From contig CADCOX010000365.1 of NCBI GenBank assembly GCA_902803195.1, forward strand, positions 1-9,132: 9,132 nt of DNA, given 5' to 3'. Position numbers and translations under genes: made by a program. The notes under the pieces were generated by a model. The model had not been told where the DNA came from, did not search any database, and saw only the letters and a list, made by a program, of their open reading frames with translations. Shown piece by piece: positions 6,226 through 9,132 of the stretch; position 1 is the first letter of the stretch, and each line of letters begins with the position of its first letter. The stretch is from an uncultured Bacteroidales bacterium (lineage in GTDB: Bacteria > Bacteroidota > Bacteroidia > Bacteroidales > Bacteroidaceae).

Positions 6226-6233
6226 TATTTTTG
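6226..6233 (+). promoter_or_regulatory. -7 promoter element abutting the fucosidase start codon
   Basis: TATTTTTG matches TAnnTTTG and ends 4 bp before the ATG at 6238. No -33 TTTG is found at the usual distance. A short inverted repeat, CCGAC (6198-6202) and GTCGG (6211-6215), occupies the spot where the -33 region would be and might be an operator. If the element is used, transcription starts at or within a few bases of the start codon. Confidence 0.5.
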
Positions 6234-6237
6234 TGGC

Positions 6238-7539
6238 ATGAAACGCATCTTCATCACCCTTTCGTTGTGCTTCGCCGCTCTGGTCTCGGTGAACGCACAG
6301 ACCTATGTCCCCTCAGCCGACAATATGGCGGCCCGTGCCGAGTTCGAAGGCTTCCGTTTTGGCATCTTCCTCCATTGGGGCATCTACAGTGAGTTTGCGC
6401 AAGGCGAATGGTACCTCAACAGCGGTCTGACCCACGAGGAATACTCGAAGGCTGCCTCGTGCTTCTATCCCGTGCGCTTCGATGCCGAAGCCTGGGCCAA
6501 GGCATTCAAGGACGCTGGTGCCAAGTACGTCACGTTCACCAGTCGCCACCACGACGGCTTCTCGATGTTCCATACGCGGCAGAGCACCTACAACATCGTC
6601 GATGCCACGCCCTTCGGTCGCGACGTCCTCAAGGAACTCTCCGCCGCCTGTGCCAAGGAGGGCATTCGCTTACACCTCTACTATTCCATCCTCGACTGGA
6701 TGCGGCCCGACTATCCCGTGGGGCGTACGGGACTGAAAACAGGGCGACAGCTGCGTCCCAACTTCGATTCCTATTTCCGTTTCATGCAGGCGCAAGTGCG
6801 CGAGCTGCTGACCAACTATGCGCCCATCGGTGCGCTGTGGTTCGACGGCTACTGGGACCACGACAGCGACTCCATCCCCTTCGACTGGCGCATGCCTGAG
6901 TTCTATCGCTACATCCACCAGCTGCAGCCCAACTGCCTCATTGGCAACAACCATCACATCACCCCCATCGAGGGCGAGGATTTCCAGATGTTTGAGCGCG
7001 ACCTGCCAGGCGAGAACAAGGCGGGCCTCTCGGGGCAGGAGATTAGCCATCTGCCGCTGGAGATGTGCCAGACGATGAACGGCATGTGGGGCTATAAGGT
7101 GGCCGACCAGAACTATAAGTCGACCAACGAACTGATACAACTGATTGCGCGCGCAGCGGCTAAGGGGTCGAACCTGCTGCTGAACATCGGCCCGCAACCC
7201 AATGGCGAACTGCCCGCCACGGCGCTCGACCGCTTGAAGGGGATAGGGCAGTGGATGCGCGTCAACGGCGAGAGCATCTACGGCACCCATGCGGTCAATA
7301 TGCCCGAGCAGAAATGGGGCGTAGCGACGCAGAAAACCAACCACCTCTTCCTCCATGTCTTCGATGCCGAAGGCAGTGCCATTGAGTTGCCTTGGACTGC
7401 TGGAAAGGTGCGTTCCGTCAAGGCCCTCGCCTCGGGTTCGGCGCTCACTTATCAGCTGAACCGACGTGCCAAGAGCCTGACCATCCAGCTACCTGCCGAG
7501 CGCGATAAGGCTGATTTTGTTATTGAGATAGTTCGTTGA
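6238..7539 (+). CDS. Secreted alpha-L-fucosidase, GH29
   Basis: A 433-residue protein that removes terminal alpha-L-fucose from glycans. I start at the ATG at 6238, not the upstream in-frame TTG at 6169, because this gives a proper signal peptide (MKR, hydrophobic core, cleavage after 'VNAQ', residue 21) and the upstream part is Arg-rich and non-natural. GH29 landmarks are 'FGIFLHWGIYS' (41-51), 'TSRHHDGFSMF' (101-111), 'LHLYYSILDW' (145-154), 'WFDGYW' (201-206) with Asp203 as the expected nucleophile, 'MNGMWGYK' (280-287) and 'NLLLNIGPQPNGELP' (312-326). The acid/base may be Glu253 or Glu275; I cannot decide. The last 70 residues look like the usual beta-sandwich. The signal peptide lacks a lipobox, so a periplasmic enzyme is likely. 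cutC follows after 15 bp in a probable operon. There is no SusC/SusD pair or regulator in the window. Confidence 0.93.
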   Translation: MKRIFITLSLCFAALVSVNAQTYVPSADNMAARAEFEGFRFGIFLHWGIYSEFAQGEWYLNSGLTHEEYSKAASCFYPVRFDAEAWAKAFKDAGAKYVTFTSRHHDGFSMFHTRQSTYNIVDATPFGRDVLKELSAACAKEGIRLHLYYSILDWMRPDYPVGRTGLKTGRQLRPNFDSYFRFMQAQVRELLTNYAPIGALWFDGYWDHDSDSIPFDWRMPEFYRYIHQLQPNCLIGNNHHITPIEGEDFQMFERDLPGENKAGLSGQEISHLPLEMCQTMNGMWGYKVADQNYKSTNELIQLIARAAAKGSNLLLNIGPQPNGELPATALDRLKGIGQWMRVNGESIYGTHAVNMPEQKWGVATQKTNHLFLHVFDAEGSAIELPWTAGKVRSVKALASGSALTYQLNRRAKSLTIQLPAERDKADFVIEIVR

Positions 7540-7554
7540 TAACCAGTTGGTAAT

Positions 7555-8250
7555 ATGAGTATGCTTAAACCGATGCTTGAGGTGTGCTGCGGCTCGCTGT
7601 CGAGTGCCTTGCGTGCTGTCGAAGGTGGTGCCGAGCGCATCGAACTTTGCTCCGCTCTTTCGTTGGACGGACTGACGCCTTCGGTCGGGACCATCCGTCT
7701 GCTGCGTGAGCGTTTTCCGCAGTTGCGCATCCATGTGCTCATCCGTCCTCGCGAGGGCGATTTCGTCTACACAGAGGACGAACTGCAGGTGATGGAGACC
7801 GATATCCGCGAGGCTGTCGCGGCAGGCGCTACGGCCATCGTCGCAGGGGCCTTGACGCCTTCAGGCGAGATTGACGAGGCTGCTACGCGCCGTCTGATAG
7901 CGGCCAGCAGCGGATTGCCTTTCACCTTCCATCGAGCCTTCGATGTTGTGTCCGACCAGACCATAGCCCTCCAGCGTCTCATCGACCTCGGCGTGACGCG
8001 CGTACTCACCTCGGGTGGGGCACCAACGGCCGAGGCTGGCATCGCCCAGCTACAACGCCTCGTCCAGCAGGCTGCAGGGCGCATCGTCATCCTGGCAGGC
8101 GGAGGGGTCAACCGGCATAACGCGTCCGCCATCTTGAAGGAGACTGGCACGACCGAGGTCCACGGCTCCTGTTCAGCCACGCTTCCCAATGGCCTCCGCG
8201 AGACCTCTGCCGACGAGGTGCGTGCTGTCCTCAGCGCCATCAACGGCTGA
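7555..8250 (+). CDS. cutC: CutC family protein (TIM barrel)
   Basis: A 231-residue cytoplasmic protein matching CutC along its length: 'LEVCCGSLSSALRAVEGGAE' (8-27), 'RIELCSALSLDGLTPSVGTI' (28-47), 'IHVLIRPREGDFVY' (59-72), 'GALTPSGEID' (98-107), 'FTFHRAFD' (123-130), 'GVTRVLTSGGAPTA' (146-159), 'ILAGGGVN' (179-186) and EVH (201-203). CutC is traditionally named for copper tolerance, but that role is weakly supported outside the original reports. Cotranscription here with a secreted fucosidase fits a link to glycan breakdown better than to metal handling; that is inference. The C-terminal part after EVH looks shorter than in typical members (about 245 residues). No RBS is seen. Two further in-frame ATGs (7561, 7573) could also be starts. 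The last codons lie in a 21-bp tandem repeat. Confidence 0.92.
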   Translation: MSMLKPMLEVCCGSLSSALRAVEGGAERIELCSALSLDGLTPSVGTIRLLRERFPQLRIHVLIRPREGDFVYTEDELQVMETDIREAVAAGATAIVAGALTPSGEIDEAATRRLIAASSGLPFTFHRAFDVVSDQTIALQRLIDLGVTRVLTSGGAPTAEAGIAQLQRLVQQAAGRIVILAGGGVNRHNASAILKETGTTEVHGSCSATLPNGLRETSADEVRAVLSAING

Positions 8251-8313
8251 CACCGCGCCATCAACGGCTGCCACAGCGCTATCAACGGCTGACCCAAGTG
8301 CCATCAACGAATC
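8234..8313 (+). repeat. 21-bp tandem repeat spanning the cutC stop codon
   Basis: The core GCGCCATCAACGGCTG appears at 8234-8249, 8255-8270 and 8276-8291 (one C-to-T change in the third). A degraded fourth copy begins at 8298 (GTGCCATCAACG). Spacings are 21, 21 and 22 bp. Copy 1 is the end of cutC (Ser-Ala-Ile-Asn-Gly-stop). Read in the same frame, copy 2 has TGC instead of TGA and copy 3 restores TGA. The array fills almost the whole 66-bp gap to the transposase-like gene. I see only a weak 3-bp inverted pair (GCC/GGC) inside each unit, so it is not a clear REP hairpin. Confidence 0.8.
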
Positions 8314-8316
8314 ACC

Positions 8317-9132
8317 ATGTCGACGTCGAAAGAAGACCTACAAAGCCGAGGAATACCTCTCCATGATACTCAACACCACCAACACCGCCGTGCTGATTGG
8401 CAGGATTATGGTGGGGTAGGGTTGTATATGGTTACGCTCTGCATCGAAGGGCGTCATCCCCTCTTCGGGCAACTGCAGGGCAACATCCGTGCAGCCCGTG
8501 ATAGTGCCGCCTTCCCTCATCTTGTCCAGAGCCCCCTTGGACGCGCCATCATCGCCGAGGAGTTGCCCAAGATTCACCGCTATTATCCCCAGATAAAGGT
8601 GTGGAAGGCCGCCCTCATGCCCGACCATCTCCACCTCCTTCTGTATGTCTCAGCCCCCTTGCCCGACGGCAAGAAGCTGGGCGACATCCTTCGCCGCTTC
8701 AAGGGCGGCTGCAGCCGCGCCTGGTGGGCCCAGCTCGATGCCGCAAAGGCCGCACAAACCGCGCGGGCCGCACAAGGCACGCAGGCCGCAGAAACCGCGC
8801 TAACCGCACCGAATGGTGCGGGCACAACGGCGCAGGGCACAACGGCACCGCCGCCCTCTTCCTCCTCGCAGGGCACAACGGCGCAAGGCCAAACGCCGCC
8901 CTCCTCCTCCTCGCAGGGCCCAACACCGCCGCCCTCTTCCTCCTCGCAGGGCCAAACGCCGCCGCCCTCCTCCTCCTCGCAGGGCACAACGGCGCCGCCG
9001 CCCTCGCCGCCGCCCTCGCCGCCGCCCTCCTCGCCGCCCTCCTCTGGCCTGCAAGCCGTGGTGCCCGTGCTTTCGAGCACGGTTAAGCGCCCCTCCCTCT
9101 TCGAGCCCGGCTACCACGACCGCATCATCAAG
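8317..9132 (+). CDS. RAYT/Y1 (IS200-like) transposase with large repetitive insert, 3' partial
   Basis: The frame is open from the ATG at 8317 to the window end (272 codons, no stop), so the C terminus is missing. The N-terminal part, 'HRRADWQDYGGVGLYMVTLC' (23-42) and 'EGRHPLFGQL' (44-53), followed by 'WKAALMPDHLHLLLY' (96-110), is that of REP-associated tyrosine transposases. His104-Leu-His106 is the HUH metal-binding motif. 'LGDILRRFKGGCSRAWW' (121-137) is the next conserved helix, and 'LFEPGYHDRIIK' (261-272) is the motif that normally comes soon after. The catalytic Tyr should lie beyond the window. Residues 141-255 are a tandem-repeat insert: Ala/Gln/Thr units, then Pro/Ser/Gln units. 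RAYTs are single-copy domesticated transposases that act on REP palindromes. It is in the same frame as cutC, 66 bp downstream. It may be active or decaying; the open frame through the insert argues for selection or recent origin. Confidence 0.85.
   Translation, partial: MSTSKEDLQSRGIPLHDTQHHQHRRADWQDYGGVGLYMVTLCIEGRHPLFGQLQGNIRAARDSAAFPHLVQSPLGRAIIAEELPKIHRYYPQIKVWKAALMPDHLHLLLYVSAPLPDGKKLGDILRRFKGGCSRAWWAQLDAAKAAQTARAAQGTQAAETALTAPNGAGTTAQGTTAPPPSSSSQGTTAQGQTPPSSSSQGPTPPPSSSSQGQTPPPSSSSQGTTAPPPSPPPSPPPSSPPSSGLQAVVPVLSSTVKRPSLFEPGYHDRIIK
8749..8820 (+). repeat. 18-bp coding tandem repeat in the transposase-like gene
   Basis: Four diverged in-frame 18-bp units (8749-8766, 8767-8784, 8785-8802, 8803-8820) encode AAQTAR, AAQGTQ, AAETAL and TAPNGA. 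The pattern GCCGCACAA/ACCGCG is clear in the first three. This is the first half of the insert between the HUH core and the C-terminal motif. Confidence 0.75.
8821..9045 (+). repeat. Pro/Ser/Gln coding repeats, about 33-bp units
   Basis: A 15-bp unit GGCACAACGGCGCAG (8821-8835, 8836-8850 with CACCG, again at 8872 and 8983) leads into units encoding PPPSSSSQGxT: 8848-8895, 8896-8925, 8926-8958, 8959-8994. It ends in PPPS/PPPSS runs (8995-9045). Unit lengths of 48, 30, 33 and 36 bp are all multiples of three, so every length change keeps the frame. The coding strand here is strongly C/T-rich, and other frames are also open, which produces spurious Arg-rich and Glu/Gly-rich frames. Confidence 0.85.

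Noticed and set aside
6169..6237. N-terminal extension of the fucosidase from an upstream TTG
   Set aside because: The extension is Arg-rich, would bury the signal peptide and overlaps the promoter element.
8320..8329. Palindrome TCGACGTCGA in the first codons of the transposase-like gene as an operator or REP element
   Set aside because: It is only 10 bp, occurs once in the window and is explained by the codons TCG ACG TCG A.
8189..8419. A 76-codon plus-strand frame across the end of cutC and the 21-bp repeats
   Set aside because: It is out of frame with both cutC and the transposase-like gene, and its Ser/Thr/Ala repeats only reflect the DNA repeat.
8583..9080. Minus-strand Glu/Gly-rich frame and plus-strand Arg/Ala-rich frame (8601-9086) over the transposase repeat
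   Set aside because: Triplet repeats without stops keep several frames open. Only the frame from 8317 has transposase motifs on both sides of the repeat.

Overview
The window looks like a piece of chromosome from a moderately GC-rich member of the Bacteroidales, probably Prevotella-like. Three things support this: several TAnnTTTG-type -7 promoter elements with no Shine-Dalgarno sequences, a lipoprotein with an acidic export signal after its lipobox, and secreted proteins ending in the short 'DLxGRPV...RGI' tail common in that group. The genus is an inference.

Left block, minus strand (7-6011). In transcription order it carries: a DjlA-type co-chaperone (TerB plus J domain); a secreted Omp28-like protein with a thioredoxin-type WCGWC site; a secreted protein with a duplicated beta-rich domain; a tyrosine-rich surface lipoprotein; and a B3/B4 (tRNA-editing-like) domain protein. 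The Omp28-like gene and the next secreted gene may be cotranscribed, and the unit seems to end at a hairpin at 1418-1444. The lipoprotein has its own promoter and may be cotranscribed with the B3/B4 gene.

Right block, plus strand (6238-9132). A secreted GH29 alpha-L-fucosidase is followed after 15 bp by cutC, then by a REP-associated-tyrosine-transposase-like (RAYT/Y1) gene that runs off the window. The RAYT gene is the most unusual object here. Its HUH half and its C-terminal 'LFEPGYHDRII' half are separated by about 115 residues of Ala/Gln/Thr and then Pro/Ser/Gln tandem repeats. A 21-bp tandem repeat that duplicates the cutC stop-codon region lies just before its start.

Between genes, the minus-strand spacers contain direct repeats phased at about 7 bp. 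Each has its own sequence and each begins at or just after the upstream gene's stop codon. I see no tRNA, rRNA, CRISPR array or complete insertion sequence. No stretch over 300 bp lacks a gene. The two largest spacers are 4947-5171 and 6012-6237, and both are described in the feature list. No known defence or biosynthetic system is visible.
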